Positions 7,712 to 18,000 of a DNA stretch of 54,451 nucleotides are shown piece after piece (positions within the stretch are counted from its first letter, which is position 1; each line of letters starts with the position of its first letter). The stretch is taken from contig CAYHEC010000024.1 of NCBI GenBank assembly GCA_964355675.1, forward strand, positions 1-54,451, written 5' to 3'. The DNA is from CAMBDS01 sp964355675 (lineage in GTDB: Bacteria > Electryoneota > AABM5-125-24 > Hatepunaeales > Hatepunaeaceae). The notes under the pieces were generated by a model. That model had not been told where the DNA came from and made no database searches. It worked only from the letters and a program-made list of their open reading frames with translations. A program made the position numbers and the translations under genes.

Positions 7712-9667
7712 TTAATTGTGTCTGCGGGAGACGGAAACTCTTCTGTCAGATTGTCCGCCAATCTGCAGTGCATTAGGTTCCAGAGAGTTAAGCGCTGGTT
7801 GAAAATCCGACACCAGCCGGGCTACACCCAAGTAGAGATTTCTTCGGTCCATACTATAACAACTTTCCAGAAGTTCATCGAGTTCCCTTAGAAACCTGTC
7901 GCGGATGATGGCTGGAGTATCAGCAATCCAAATTTTATTGATATTTGTAGGAATCCCGTCACCGTTATGACAAAGTTCCTCATGAAGCTTCTCGCCCGGT
8001 CTTAGTTCCGTATAGACAATTTCTATATCCTTGCCCGGAGTCAGGCCATGCAAGGAGATCATATCCTTTGCCAGATCGGAGATTTTCAGCGGTTCGCCCA
8101 TATCGAGGAAATATGTAGCATAGTCTCCTTCGAGAGTAGCCGCTTGTAAAACAAGCTGTACTGCTTCAGAAGTAAGCATGAAGTAGCGTGTAATATCTGG
8201 GTGGGTTACCGTTACCGGACCACCGGCGACAATCTGGCGCTCGAATTTTGGAATAACCGATCCCGAACTACCCATTACGTTTCCAAAGCGTACAGCGCAA
8301 TAGACGCTTCCAGGTTGGTGAGGTTGCGATTCCACCAACATCTCGCAGAGACGTTTTGTTGCGCCCATCATATTGGTTGGGCGAACAGCCTTATCGGTGG
8401 AGATCATGACGAACCTCTCGACGCGATGCTCCGACGAAACTGCCGCCAGTACGCGGGTTCCAACTACGTTGTTGACGAGCGCAGAGAGAGGATTATCTTC
8501 CATCAACGGGACATGTTTATAAGCGGCGGCGTGGAAGACAACCTTTGGATGATGTTCATGGAAAACTCGATCAACCAGCCACCGGTGTGAGATATCACCG
8601 ACAACGGGGACAACTTGCAAGTCGGGAAACTGATCCAATATGGATTCACAAATCGTGTAAAGGTTTGGTTCGCTGATATCGAACAGAACCATTTTTGATG
8701 GTTTGCTACGGGCAACTTGGATGCAAATCTCAGTGCCAATCGAACCACCCGCACCACTGATTAGGACAGATTTTCCTTTAATTATCCGTTCGACGCGTTT
8801 ATTATCAAGTTCGATTGGATCTCGCCTCAGCAGGTCAACGACATCGAAGTCGCGAATTTGTTTAAATGAAACATTCCCACTAACTAATTCGGAAATTGGT
8901 GGCAGGGTTCGTATTTCGATTTTATCCTTGATCTGATCGTGAAGGTTGTGGAGAATTTGCCTGGTCTGGACGCCTGACATACTTGGCATCGCGATAACGA
9001 TTTCATTTACGCTGTGATCTTTGACAACTTGCCCGGCTGATTCGATACCTCCAAAAATTGGAAGTCCATGAAGTGATTTTCGATGTTTGTGGATATCGTC
9101 ATCGATAAAGCCAACTGGCCAAAGATCACTCGTTTTATTATGCATAATGTCTCTGGAAATCATTTCCCCAGCATCACCTGCACCATAAATGAGTATTCTC
9201 TTTTTTTCAGGATTTTTGTTCAACACGGGACGTCGACGAATATAGCGGATTGTCATTCGTCCACCGCCAACGATCAGCGCCAGACCCATGAGTTGAATTA
9301 TATATATTGACCAAGGAAAAACATTTGCTTCGAATAGATTAATAATTAAAGCGGATATGGCAACCGTGGTGAAAGAGGCTCCCGTGATAAGCCAGACAGC
9401 ATCGACGCTTGCATATCGCCAAAGAGTTCGATAGAAACCCACAGCCCAGAAGATAAAAATTCCGACGCATATAGATATTGGCAGATAGGTCAATGAGGCA
9501 GGTAACAGTCGTAGCCAGGAATCGAATGATAAACGGAGCAACAGCGCGCCAATAAACGAAATCGCAATGGCAAACGCGTCGAAAGCTACCTGAACCACTA
9601 CTTTGGTTGTATAAAGCAAAGTGAGTGAACTAATCTGTTCAGATGATAGGTTTGGCTTTTTAATCAT
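7712..9667 (-). CDS. CapD/WbpM-type nucleoside-diphosphate-sugar 4,6-dehydratase
   Basis: The 651-residue membrane enzyme acts on UDP-GlcNAc-type sugars in capsule or O-antigen synthesis. About residues 15-145 hold four membrane helices. A first Rossmann domain follows (LIYGAGDAGEMISRDI, near 162), then the catalytic SDR domain with VLISGAGGSIGTEI (near 302), HAAAYKHVPLMEDN, and MISTDKAVRPTNMMGATKR, which replaces the usual Tyr by Met as in WbpM/FlaA1-type dehydratases. RPGEKLHEEL lies near the C-terminus. It is the first gene of a minus-strand trio with the tyrosine phosphatase and WecB. ATG start. Confidence 0.92.
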   Translation of the reverse strand: MIKKPNLSSEQISSLTLLYTTKVVVQVAFDAFAIAISFIGALLLRLSFDSWLRLLPASLTYLPISICVGIFIFWAVGFYRTLWRYASVDAVWLITGASFTTVAISALIINLFEANVFPWSIYIIQLMGLALIVGGGRMTIRYIRRRPVLNKNPEKKRILIYGAGDAGEMISRDIMHNKTSDLWPVGFIDDDIHKHRKSLHGLPIFGGIESAGQVVKDHSVNEIVIAMPSMSGVQTRQILHNLHDQIKDKIEIRTLPPISELVSGNVSFKQIRDFDVVDLLRRDPIELDNKRVERIIKGKSVLISGAGGSIGTEICIQVARSKPSKMVLFDISEPNLYTICESILDQFPDLQVVPVVGDISHRWLVDRVFHEHHPKVVFHAAAYKHVPLMEDNPLSALVNNVVGTRVLAAVSSEHRVERFVMISTDKAVRPTNMMGATKRLCEMLVESQPHQPGSVYCAVRFGNVMGSSGSVIPKFERQIVAGGPVTVTHPDITRYFMLTSEAVQLVLQAATLEGDYATYFLDMGEPLKISDLAKDMISLHGLTPGKDIEIVYTELRPGEKLHEELCHNGDGIPTNINKIWIADTPAIIRDRFLRELDELLESCYSMDRRNLYLGVARLVSDFQPALNSLEPNALQIGGQSDRRVSVSRRHN

Positions 9668-9727
9668 TATAATTGTATCTGATAGAGAGTTATATTTCTT
9701 ATGATGGGGGGTATATTTTAGTTGCCT

Positions 9728-9809
9728 CTGGAGAGCGGCTTTTCAAGTTGCTCTATTGGTCTGAAGGCCTTACCAGTGCAGGCAAGAGCGGCTTGAATGC
9801 CGCACTCCA
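9728..9809. repeat. Degenerate CTTGGAG-type palindrome in a 371-bp gene-free stretch
   Basis: Arms CTGGAGAGCGGCTTTTCAAG and the inverted copy ending GCCGCACTCCAA flank an inner inverted pair. A 98-codon frame runs across it (9673-9969), but it translates the repeat (GERLFK) and low-complexity sequence and is not credible as a gene. The rest of 9668-10038 holds a promoter-like site (see 9975). Confidence 0.5.
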
Positions 9810-9974
9810 ACTACTACTATCAATTGACTTGATTAATATTATAAATCACGAGGCTAAAGGTAATTCACTTTCAAGTAAAAGTCAATCTAATAGTTTAGTG
9901 AATTATGTTGGAGAAATTTCGATAGCAAATTTGATAGGCAGATATCAATCTATTTCGTGCGCCATTTGAGAAGT

Positions 9975-10004
9975 TTGACACACATCACAATTTGCGATTT
10001 TATA
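9975..10004 (+). promoter_or_regulatory. Sigma70-like promoter for the M6 protease
   Basis: TTGACA at 9975-9980 and TTTATA at 9999-10004 are separated by 18 bp. Transcription from here would leave a leader of roughly 30-55 nt before the candidate TTG starts. Confidence 0.45.
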
Positions 10005-10038
10005 TCTTCAAAAGTAGCCTGAAGGTGATGATGGTCAC

Positions 10039-11955
10039 TTGACTTATGGGATTGTTCAAGATAGATTGAATAAAGAAAATAAAAGAGAAATCTTGAGCTA
10101 TATAATTCTATTAATTCAGCTGATCACTTTCAGCATTGCATTTGCGATGCCGCCACAGCCTGAAGTTTGGCGCCGTCTTGATAATGATCAACAAGCCGCC
10201 TCGGAAGCTATTCGTTTAGATGCCAATAGCCGAGGTCTGGATCGACCTGCATCCCGACTCACGCTCCATCAAAGAGATCGTTTAGGCCGAGATTACGGAG
10301 ACGAAACTGTGTTGCGCATACCGGTGATACTGATCGAATTCGCAGATAATGCCGCCAATCAACAAACTCATTCGCGACAATATTATGATCGATTGATTTT
10401 CAGCGATCAGGAAGTCCAGACAGGAAGCGTAAGAGATTTTTATTTTCAGAATTCGTTCGAGGAAGTAGTCATCAGTGGTGAGGTCGTCGGCTGGTATCGA
10501 GCGCCTCAGACTTACGCTTACTACACCAATCGCCAATATGGGCTGGGTAACTATCCCCGGAATGCTCAGAAATTGGCGGAAGACGCAATCAGGGCGGCAG
10601 ACGCTGATACCGATTTTAGTCAATTCGATAACGATAATGATGGTATTGTCGATGCTCCGTTCATCGTTCATGCTGGTGGAGGAGCCGAGCAGAATCCGAA
10701 CAACGTTAATTTGATTTGGTCTCACGCTTGGAATGTCGAAGCTCTTGGCGAACTCGACGGTGTTAGATTTCAAGGCTATACGATGGTTCCCGAGGACGGA
10801 AACATCGGTGTTTTTTCGCATGAGCTTGGGCATGCCTTGTTTGGACTGCCTGACCTCTACGACACGAGAGGAAACTCGGCGGGACTCGGTTATTGGTCGG
10901 TGATGTCCTACGGCGCATGGGGAGAGGGTGGAAGACGACCGGTTCAATTCGATTCATGGTGCAAATCGCAGTTGGGATGGATTGAATTGGAAACAATTGT
11001 TTGGGACCGAAGCGTGGTTTTGCCTCCGGCAGAAACATCTGGTCGCGCCTTCAAATTATGGAATCCTGACAATCAGGGACCTCAGTATTTTATTGCAGAG
11101 TATCGAGATCGTTCTGGTTTTGATGGAGCGCTACCAGCGCCGGGTTTGCTTGTTTTCCATGTCGATGAGACTATGGAAAACAATGACCATCCCTTCTATC
11201 CAGGGAATGAGGGTAATTTGCACGACTTGATCGCCCTCGAACAAGCTGACAGCAATTACGATCTGGAGCAATTCGAAAATGCCGGCGACGCCGGAGATCC
11301 GTTTCCCGGAAACACAAACAACACCACATTCAATGCCGAAAGCAATCCCGGATCGCTCGATTATGAGGGACAGCCAACTGGCGTTGCCATAGAAAATATA
11401 TCGATCACCGAAGCTGGAATATCTGCCGATTGGATCGTGGGCGTCGATCCCCCACCTCTATTCAGGCAGTCCATCAATTTACGTGCTGGCTGGAATCTCA
11501 TTTCGTTTCGAGTTGCTCCTGCCGACCTCAATATTGCCACAATTGTTGCGTCATTGGTCGAGAACGACATCTTAATATTTGTTAAAGATGGATCAGGAAG
11601 GTTTTACTCCCCGGATCATGGCTTCAACAATATTCCATTCTGGGAGGTAAATGAGGCATATTTCCTCAATTTAAGTGATACATCAAATTTGACCATCGAA
11701 GGAGAAGAGATTGAATTCGACCGGGAAATTCACCTTCATGACGGTTGGCAGACAATCGCTTATTTTCCCGAAGTGAGTATGCGTGTGGAACACGCTCTCG
11801 CTGATCTCGAAGGATCGTTGATTATCGCCAAAGACGATGACGGCCGGTTTTTTCTTCCCAGATTCGGATTTTCCAACATGAATCGATGGTCGCCTGGCGA
11901 GGGATATCTTATTAAAATTAATGGAGAACATGCTCATCGGTATCCCGAACGATGA
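10039..11955 (+). CDS. Secreted M6-family metalloprotease (immune inhibitor A-like)
   Basis: The 638-residue exported zinc protease carries the M6 motif HELGHALFGLPD (His261, Glu262, His265, Asp272), preceded by VFS and followed by a GLGYWSVMSYGAWGEGG Met-turn, as in immune inhibitor A. Residues about 19-36 form the signal peptide (IILLIQLITFSIAFA). An aspartate-rich DNDNDGIVDAPF segment near residue 195-207 looks calcium-binding. The C-terminal third has two tandem LRAGWNLISF / LHDGWQTIAY repeats of about 75 residues and no PNPFN tail. The start is TTG at 10039 or TTG at 10066 (in frame, giving MNKENKREIL); neither has a strong ribosome site. Confidence 0.87.
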   Translation: MTYGIVQDRLNKENKREILSYIILLIQLITFSIAFAMPPQPEVWRRLDNDQQAASEAIRLDANSRGLDRPASRLTLHQRDRLGRDYGDETVLRIPVILIEFADNAANQQTHSRQYYDRLIFSDQEVQTGSVRDFYFQNSFEEVVISGEVVGWYRAPQTYAYYTNRQYGLGNYPRNAQKLAEDAIRAADADTDFSQFDNDNDGIVDAPFIVHAGGGAEQNPNNVNLIWSHAWNVEALGELDGVRFQGYTMVPEDGNIGVFSHELGHALFGLPDLYDTRGNSAGLGYWSVMSYGAWGEGGRRPVQFDSWCKSQLGWIELETIVWDRSVVLPPAETSGRAFKLWNPDNQGPQYFIAEYRDRSGFDGALPAPGLLVFHVDETMENNDHPFYPGNEGNLHDLIALEQADSNYDLEQFENAGDAGDPFPGNTNNTTFNAESNPGSLDYEGQPTGVAIENISITEAGISADWIVGVDPPPLFRQSINLRAGWNLISFRVAPADLNIATIVASLVENDILIFVKDGSGRFYSPDHGFNNIPFWEVNEAYFLNLSDTSNLTIEGEEIEFDREIHLHDGWQTIAYFPEVSMRVEHALADLEGSLIIAKDDDGRFFLPRFGFSNMNRWSPGEGYLIKINGEHAHRYPER

Positions 11956-11970
11956 TTCAATCATTTATCT

Positions 11971-12002
11971 CTTGGAGGTCGGGTTTTAACCCGACCTCCA
12001 AG
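11971..12002. repeat. 32-bp CTTGGAG-type palindrome
   Basis: The left half CTTGGAGGTCGGGTTT and right half form a stem with only the central base pair imperfect. It lies 16 bp after the protease stop and could also act as a 3' end. Outer bases equal those at 2692 while the inner stem differs and still pairs. Confidence 0.6.
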
Positions 12003-12060
12003 GGCGAATCTGCGCCAAATCAACACAAATATAACCATCACTAACCATTTCGGAGGAACC

Positions 12061-12168
12061 ATGGCCGTGTTCGTGTGCAAAAACTGCGGCGCCGAAAAAG
12101 AAGGTCGTTGCAAACCACAGAAGTGTGAAAAATGCGAAACGAAAGGGAGTTTTGAGAAGAAAGCTTAA
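12061..12168 (+). CDS. RCKP-type rubredoxin-like zinc ribbon peptide
   Basis: This 35-residue gene opens MAVFVCKNCGAEKEGRC, followed by KPQKCEKCETKGSFEKKA. Two CxxC pairs (C6/C9 and C22/C25) plus C17 within the RCKPxKC block match the small RCKP-type rubredoxin-like proteins, which would hold one iron or zinc atom. The start is firm: GGAGGA lies 5 bases before the ATG, the best ribosome site in this part of the window. A hairpin with T-run follows (12187-12228). The frame overlaps the longest possible frame of the downstream subtilase. The redox partner is unknown. Confidence 0.8.
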   Translation: MAVFVCKNCGAEKEGRCKPQKCEKCETKGSFEKKA

Positions 12169-15031
12169 CAAAACTCTACCAATATCAAAAGAGACGCCGC
12201 ACCTGTTATGGTGGCGCGGCGCTCTTTTGCTATTGATTTTTATGGGGACAGGATTAATGACATCCTCTCAAGGTTTAGAATCCGCCCATGATCGCCTGAT
12301 CTATTTTAAACTTGCTCAATATTGCGTGGCCGAAAATGGTCTTCCTTCGGCCGAGTGGATTAGTCAGTTGGCTCCGCAACGTGACAACAACGAAGAATTA
12401 CCTGTTATTAAAGTACTTCGTCTTCCGACGAAGGTGGCAGGTAAACCGATCTTCCAGAACATCTTCACGATTGTCACTCCATCCAACTCTACGCCGCCAA
12501 GAATGCTCGAAGATATCCTACGTATGAAAGGCGTTATCTGGGCTGAAATCGCTCCAATACGTCTGACAGACGTCCATAGTGCGCACGCCCGTCAAGGTGC
12601 TGGACGCGACGGAATTGACGCGCCGCCAAATGATCCAAATTTCTCTTTGCAATGGGCGCTCTTCAAAATCCATGCACTTGCCGGGTGGGATGTTTCGCAT
12701 GGAAATTCATCGGTAGTAATTGCGATTGTTGATATTGGGACTGACTTTCGTCATAGTGATCTCGCTCAAAGAGTCTGGGTTAATCAAGCAGAGGCTGATG
12801 GACAATCCGGAGTTGACGACGACGGAAACGGTTACATCGACGATGTGAATGGCTGGGATTTTTATGATGACGATCCAGACCCCAGACCCCGTTCCGATGA
12901 TAGACATGGAACTCACGTCGCAGGAATTGCCTGTGCAGGAACGGATAACGGTTACGGTATTGCGGGCGTCAGTTGGAACTGTAACGTTATGCCTATTCGA
13001 GCCGGAGTTGGCAGAGGGATCACTCATGGCTTCGAAGGTTTGATCTATGCAGTGGCCAATGGCGCCGACATCGTCAATTTATCCTGGGGTGGGGATAATA
13101 TTTCCCAGCTCGAACGGATTGCCGTCGAATATGCAACGGAGCAAGGTTGTCTCGTCGTAGCCGCCGCGGGGAATCTCGGTGGTTCTCAGAGCTTCGACCA
13201 TTACCCTGCCGCCTACGATAATGTTTTGGCTGTAGCCTCAACAGATGAGGATGACAAGCGTTCCGAATTCAGCAATACCGGCTCATGGGTTGACGTAAGC
13301 GCGCCCGGGTCGAGAATTCTATCGTTATTTCCGAACCAGCTTTATGGGATCGAAGACGGTACTTCGATGGCTTCGCCTCTCGTCGCTGGAGTAGCAGGTC
13401 TATTGAAGGCATTGCGCCCCGACTGGACTCCAGCAAGATTGAAGAAACAGCTCGAAGTTACATGCGACCCAATTGACGATATTAATGGAGCTTATGCAGG
13501 AAAGCTCGGCAAAGGCAGAATCAATCTTTATAGGGCTCTTGCTGGGATCGATGCTGGAGTCGTCATTAACAGAGTATCCGTTGTCGAGCCGACCGGGGAT
13601 GGAGTCATTGATCCCGGTGAAAGAATTCAGGTCTCCTTCGAGCTCTATAATCCCCTACTCCGAACCTCAAACATTTCGATTCGAATGATTTCGGAAAGTC
13701 CACTGATTTTCATAGATGATCTGGTCGTCGATAGCTTGACCATAAATCCAAATGAAACAATACAGACCGGGGATAGACCATTGCAAGCCAGGATATCTGC
13801 CAACGTTGCTGATAATGTTTCGATCAAATGCAATCTCGAGGTTGTGGAGCTGGGTGGAGAAACATCTCGAATCCCCTTCACAATAGTGGTCAGGAAGTCC
13901 TATGAGACTATTCGCAACGACCAAATTGCGGTCACGATTGCCGATATGGGGTCGCTTGGCTATTACGACTATCCAGCAGACATCGGATACGGTGAAGGAT
14001 TCCGCTACCCTGCTCAAGGACTTTCGGCGTTGTTTCACGGTTCATTGATGGTCGGCGCTTCCGGAAACCGCGTATCGGATAACGCTTATGGAAACGCCGC
14101 TCAAAATAGTTACGATTTCAATTCGATAAATCCGGGAGTGCCATTCACATCGTCAGATAGTGCGCAAATACTGACTACTCACTTCTCTGATGACGCCGCT
14201 GATACGGTATTGGGACTGGATATCAGGCAAAATACAACCTTATTGCTGGATGTGCCTGACAACAACTACGCCCTTCTTGAGTACATGATTACCCTTCGAC
14301 ACGGATTTATGCGACTAAATTCCGTCTTTGTCGGGCTATATCTCGATTGGGATATAAACCACGCCAATGAAAATGCGTTGCATTGGGAGTCTGAGTCAGG
14401 GCTTGGCTGGATGAACTCGGTAACGGATCATCATAATGCTGAATCGTCGCCCGTTTTTGGCGTTGGTATGGTTGGTCGTGACGCCAGCTTTTACGCTGGG
14501 ATAAACCGTGCTGACGTCAATCAAAGCTGGACTGATTCGGTGAAGAGCGAAATATTTCGATCAGGATTTGCAAGGGCGGCGGGAGAAACCTCTGATGACT
14601 GGGCGCAGATTATCGGGGTGGGACCATTTTCTCTGGCCGAAGGGGAAACCCTTAGAGTTTCCTTCGCACTGGTCGGTGGTGATTCGGTTCAAAATTTGAC
14701 GTCTGGTCTTCGAGCCGCTCGCGCTCGATTCGGTGAAGGATCTACTATCTCGGCTGATCACCAGCCTGAAACCTACGGGTTGCTTTCGGTATTTCCGACT
14801 CCTTTCAACTCGCGCACGACGGTATTATGCAAGCTGGGGGCTGGCGCTGGTTACAGATGGGCGCTGTACGATGCGTTTGGGCGCGAAGCCTTGCGTGGTG
14901 AGGGGATAGCTACGCACTTGGCTACATTTCCTATCCTTCTCGACGCTGAAGGCTTGCCGGCTGGTTATTATGTTTTTCAGTTAAAGTCTGTCGGTAGATC
15001 ATTCACCAGCCCATTGATCCTGCTCAAATGA
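12125..15031 (+). CDS. Secreted subtilisin-family serine protease with sorting tail
   Basis: Up to 968 residues. The S8 catalytic triad is complete: Asp203 in IAIVDIGTDF, His261 in DDRHGTHVAGIA, Ser414 in DGTSMASPLVAGVAG, with oxyanion Asn350 in AAAGNLG. A DDDGNGYIDDVNGWDF loop is typical of S8 proteases with calcium sites. After the catalytic domain come Ig-like segments and a C-terminal domain with FPTPFNSRTTV, DAFGREALRG and LPAGYYVFQL, the FlgD-like/type IX-style sorting module. The start is unsure: GTG 12125 overlaps the rubredoxin gene; TTG 12152 or CTG 12203 also keep the hydrophobic leader (RGALLLLIFMGTGLM). ATG 12242 would lose most of it. Confidence 0.88.
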   Translation: MKNAKRKGVLRRKLNKTLPISKETPHLLWWRGALLLLIFMGTGLMTSSQGLESAHDRLIYFKLAQYCVAENGLPSAEWISQLAPQRDNNEELPVIKVLRLPTKVAGKPIFQNIFTIVTPSNSTPPRMLEDILRMKGVIWAEIAPIRLTDVHSAHARQGAGRDGIDAPPNDPNFSLQWALFKIHALAGWDVSHGNSSVVIAIVDIGTDFRHSDLAQRVWVNQAEADGQSGVDDDGNGYIDDVNGWDFYDDDPDPRPRSDDRHGTHVAGIACAGTDNGYGIAGVSWNCNVMPIRAGVGRGITHGFEGLIYAVANGADIVNLSWGGDNISQLERIAVEYATEQGCLVVAAAGNLGGSQSFDHYPAAYDNVLAVASTDEDDKRSEFSNTGSWVDVSAPGSRILSLFPNQLYGIEDGTSMASPLVAGVAGLLKALRPDWTPARLKKQLEVTCDPIDDINGAYAGKLGKGRINLYRALAGIDAGVVINRVSVVEPTGDGVIDPGERIQVSFELYNPLLRTSNISIRMISESPLIFIDDLVVDSLTINPNETIQTGDRPLQARISANVADNVSIKCNLEVVELGGETSRIPFTIVVRKSYETIRNDQIAVTIADMGSLGYYDYPADIGYGEGFRYPAQGLSALFHGSLMVGASGNRVSDNAYGNAAQNSYDFNSINPGVPFTSSDSAQILTTHFSDDAADTVLGLDIRQNTTLLLDVPDNNYALLEYMITLRHGFMRLNSVFVGLYLDWDINHANENALHWESESGLGWMNSVTDHHNAESSPVFGVGMVGRDASFYAGINRADVNQSWTDSVKSEIFRSGFARAAGETSDDWAQIIGVGPFSLAEGETLRVSFALVGGDSVQNLTSGLRAARARFGEGSTISADHQPETYGLLSVFPTPFNSRTTVLCKLGAGAGYRWALYDAFGREALRGEGIATHLATFPILLDAEGLPAGYYVFQLKSVGRSFTSPLILLK
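12187..12228 (+). terminator. Terminator-like hairpin after the rubredoxin-like gene
   Basis: AAAAGAG (12187-12193) pairs with CTCTTTT (12222-12228), and CGCCGC pairs with GCGGCG inside, giving a long GC-rich stem followed by a T-rich stretch. It lies within the leader-coding part of the subtilase frame, so it may terminate the short transcript or attenuate the protease gene. Confidence 0.55.
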
Positions 15032-15041
15032 GCGCCAAAGT

Positions 15042-18000
15042 TTGAGGTCGTCACCGATACCGGGACGACCCCTCCTCGAAATTGGCCAATTTCCTGATGA
15101 TCTGGAAGAGGCGCTACGTCAGGAAATCCAACGGATCAAGGAGTCAGATCCTCTCACCGGTATTGTATTGGTTGTTTCATCTGAAACAGCGGTCGCTTAC
15201 ATCGCGCGAGATCTCGCCATGGCAGGCGTCAACCTCGCCAATGTTCACATTGTCACACTCGGACGACTTGCCCGCCGCTTATCCTTAGCCTCGACCTCAA
15301 CCTCAACCTCAACCTCAACAGTTCCTGATCCCCGCCCGGTTCTTCCATCTGGAGGCGAGACTGCGCTTATCTATACCGCGATCGAAGAAGCCCTGCGCGG
15401 AGATAACCCGTTCGGTGACTCGTCCGAATTTCCCGGTTTTGGTCGTTCGATTTCACGAGTCATCACCGATCTGGTGCAGGCGAATATTTTCGAAATTAAA
15501 GCCCCTGTTTATTCCGCCCTCAGACAGAAAATATCAGATCGCTTGCGGGCAGTTTCCAGAGTGTTTCATTTCTACCGAAATACTTTTGCAAAGCATTTCA
15601 TTACCGAAGCGGACACCTTCCGGTCTGATGAGTCGGTTGCGAGTTCGATTTTATCGGTTTTCAATGCTGAAAATTTGATAATTTTTGGATTGTATGATTT
15701 TAATGAGCTTCAGTATGGGTTTATAAAGGCACTCATCGAAGCAATGCCGGTTACCCTTCTGATCCCTTCTACGATTCAGAATAATCGACCCACCGAAGGT
15801 TTTAAATTCACCAGCAAGACAATCGACCGCTTGACGGGTGACTTTCCAACCGCCTCGATCAATTATCATTCGACTTCTCCATCTTTTACACAATCGCTTT
15901 TCGATTATACACAGGCCGACAATACGGCTCTCGCTCCCAAATCGCAGTTAAAAGTATTCTCGGCCGCCGATCCAGCCACTGAATGCGATCTTATTGCGGG
16001 GCAAGTGGCAGAGCTGATCTTTCGAAAGCAAGTTATTCCCTCCACCATAGGCATTGTGTTATGGCGGCCGGAAGTTTACCGCGAACTGATGATCGATGCA
16101 CTTCAGCGTGCCTCGATTCCCATTTATGACAGCATTGGCTACGCCTTGTCGAAAACGGCATCCGGGCGTGCTTTGGCAGGACTGCTTGCACTTTCCAAGG
16201 AGAGTATTGGCGGAAGGGAGTTACTCGATCTTTTGCAGAATGGGGCGTTACAACGACCAGAAATCGAAGGACTTGGGTCTTTCGTTCTTATCGAGGAGAT
16301 CGTCAATACCTGTGGCGTCGTAAAAGGGGGAGCGGTAGTCTGGGAGAAAGCTTTGGATCGATTTGTGGCCAAGCACGGCTCGACCGATCAAGGGGGAGCG
16401 CTGAAGCTTGCGCCCTCGGCGCACCAGAATGATCTGAGCCTTGCGGCAAATGGATTGAAAGCCTTTATCCTCAAGTTGTTCAATCAACTGGACCAGGTTC
16501 AGGCAGGGCCATTGTTTGTAGATAAGATAAATCAGGTTATCAAACTTGTCGAAGATTTCATTGTACGCAGTGACCCAAAATCGGCAATTATCGATCAACT
16601 AAATGACTTAAGAATCTTATCAATAGTTAACATAAATCGTTCGAATCGTGAATTATTGCAAATAATTTCCTCGTGTCTCGATTCAACTACGATAGGCAGG
16701 GGTGAAGCGTTGATCGACGGTATCGCTCTTTTGACTCCTATGACTGCACGGAATATCAAACTGGATCATATTTATTTGCCGGGATTGACCCAAGGCGGAG
16801 TTCCTATCATCTCAAGAGAAACTCCATTGCTTTCAGACGAAATTCGCTGGCGAATCAACAAATCATACTCAGAAAAGGAAGACCAGCCATTATCGCTCGC
16901 TTCACGGCGCTTTGAGGAAGAAAAGCTTCTTTTTGGGTTAATTGTATCAGCGGCTCAGGCAAGCATCACGCTATCCTATCCGGTTCGATCTTTGGGTGAG
17001 AACAAAGCTGAATTTCCATCCCATTTCCTGCTTGAGGCTTGCCGAGTGGCGACAGGAACCAGCGTGGTCGCGGATGAATTGAACAGTATTAGTTTTTTTG
17101 ATGATTTTACCCTCGGCGACTATTCGGACGGATGGGAAAACAGACTGGCGCAACCTGATGAGTATATACTTAAACTCGCGCGACATTATACGCCAATTTC
17201 AAGATCAAAATTCTTAAATGATATCCGTCTTGTAAAATCGTCGTTTTCTCAAAGGTTGTTTGAAGTTGAATCCACGAGAGGCGCCGGAGGTACATGGACT
17301 AAATATGACGGTATGCCCGGAAAGGATGGGGCGTCAGCCGAAGAAGCGGGAGTTGCCATCACGGAACTCGAAGCCTATGCTGAGTGCCCTTTCCGTTGCT
17401 GGTTAACGAAGCGGCTTAATCTAAAAGTATGGCGCGATCCGGAGATTTCTCTTGACATACCTCCCGATATTGTCGGGAAAGTGATCCATACTATTTACGA
17501 GAAGTTGTTCAATCTTGCTCTCACTACAGGGCGGATACCACTAACTTCCGAGGATATAACCTGGGCAAAAAATCAAATACCGCTCATCATGGAATCGATG
17601 CGCAGTTGGATTCAGACTGAGTGTCCGGCTCCCGAAGGTGTGTGGTCTGTTGCTGAAAAGGTACTGATCGAGCGAGTTGAGGCATCACTTCCCGACTTGA
17701 TCGAGTTACAGACGAATTATGTTTATTTTCAGTCAGAACAGAAAATCGAACATTCTGCAAAGCTGAGCTATAGCGATACTGAAGAGCGAAGAGTGCTTTT
17801 AACAGGCAGGATCGACCGAATCGACAGAACTAACGATCGTCTTGGCGTGCATGTGATCGATTACAAGAGCGGGTTGGCTGGCGATCCATCTAAGATCAAA
17901 GATGGCAGTCGCTTACAACTTCCGCTCTACCTGAAAATATTATTGGAGAAAAATTCTGATCTTGATCCGAGTCTTTGTAAAGCCTCCTACTTCCAGGTTG

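Noticed and set aside
9673..9969. 98-codon open frame on the plus strand between capD and the M6 protease
   Set aside because: It translates a palindromic repeat followed by low-complexity sequence, has no recognisable motif and no convincing ribosome site.
10282..10947. 221-codon frame antisense to the M6 protease
   Set aside because: It is opposite a protein with intact catalytic motifs; composition is that of a reverse-complement shadow.
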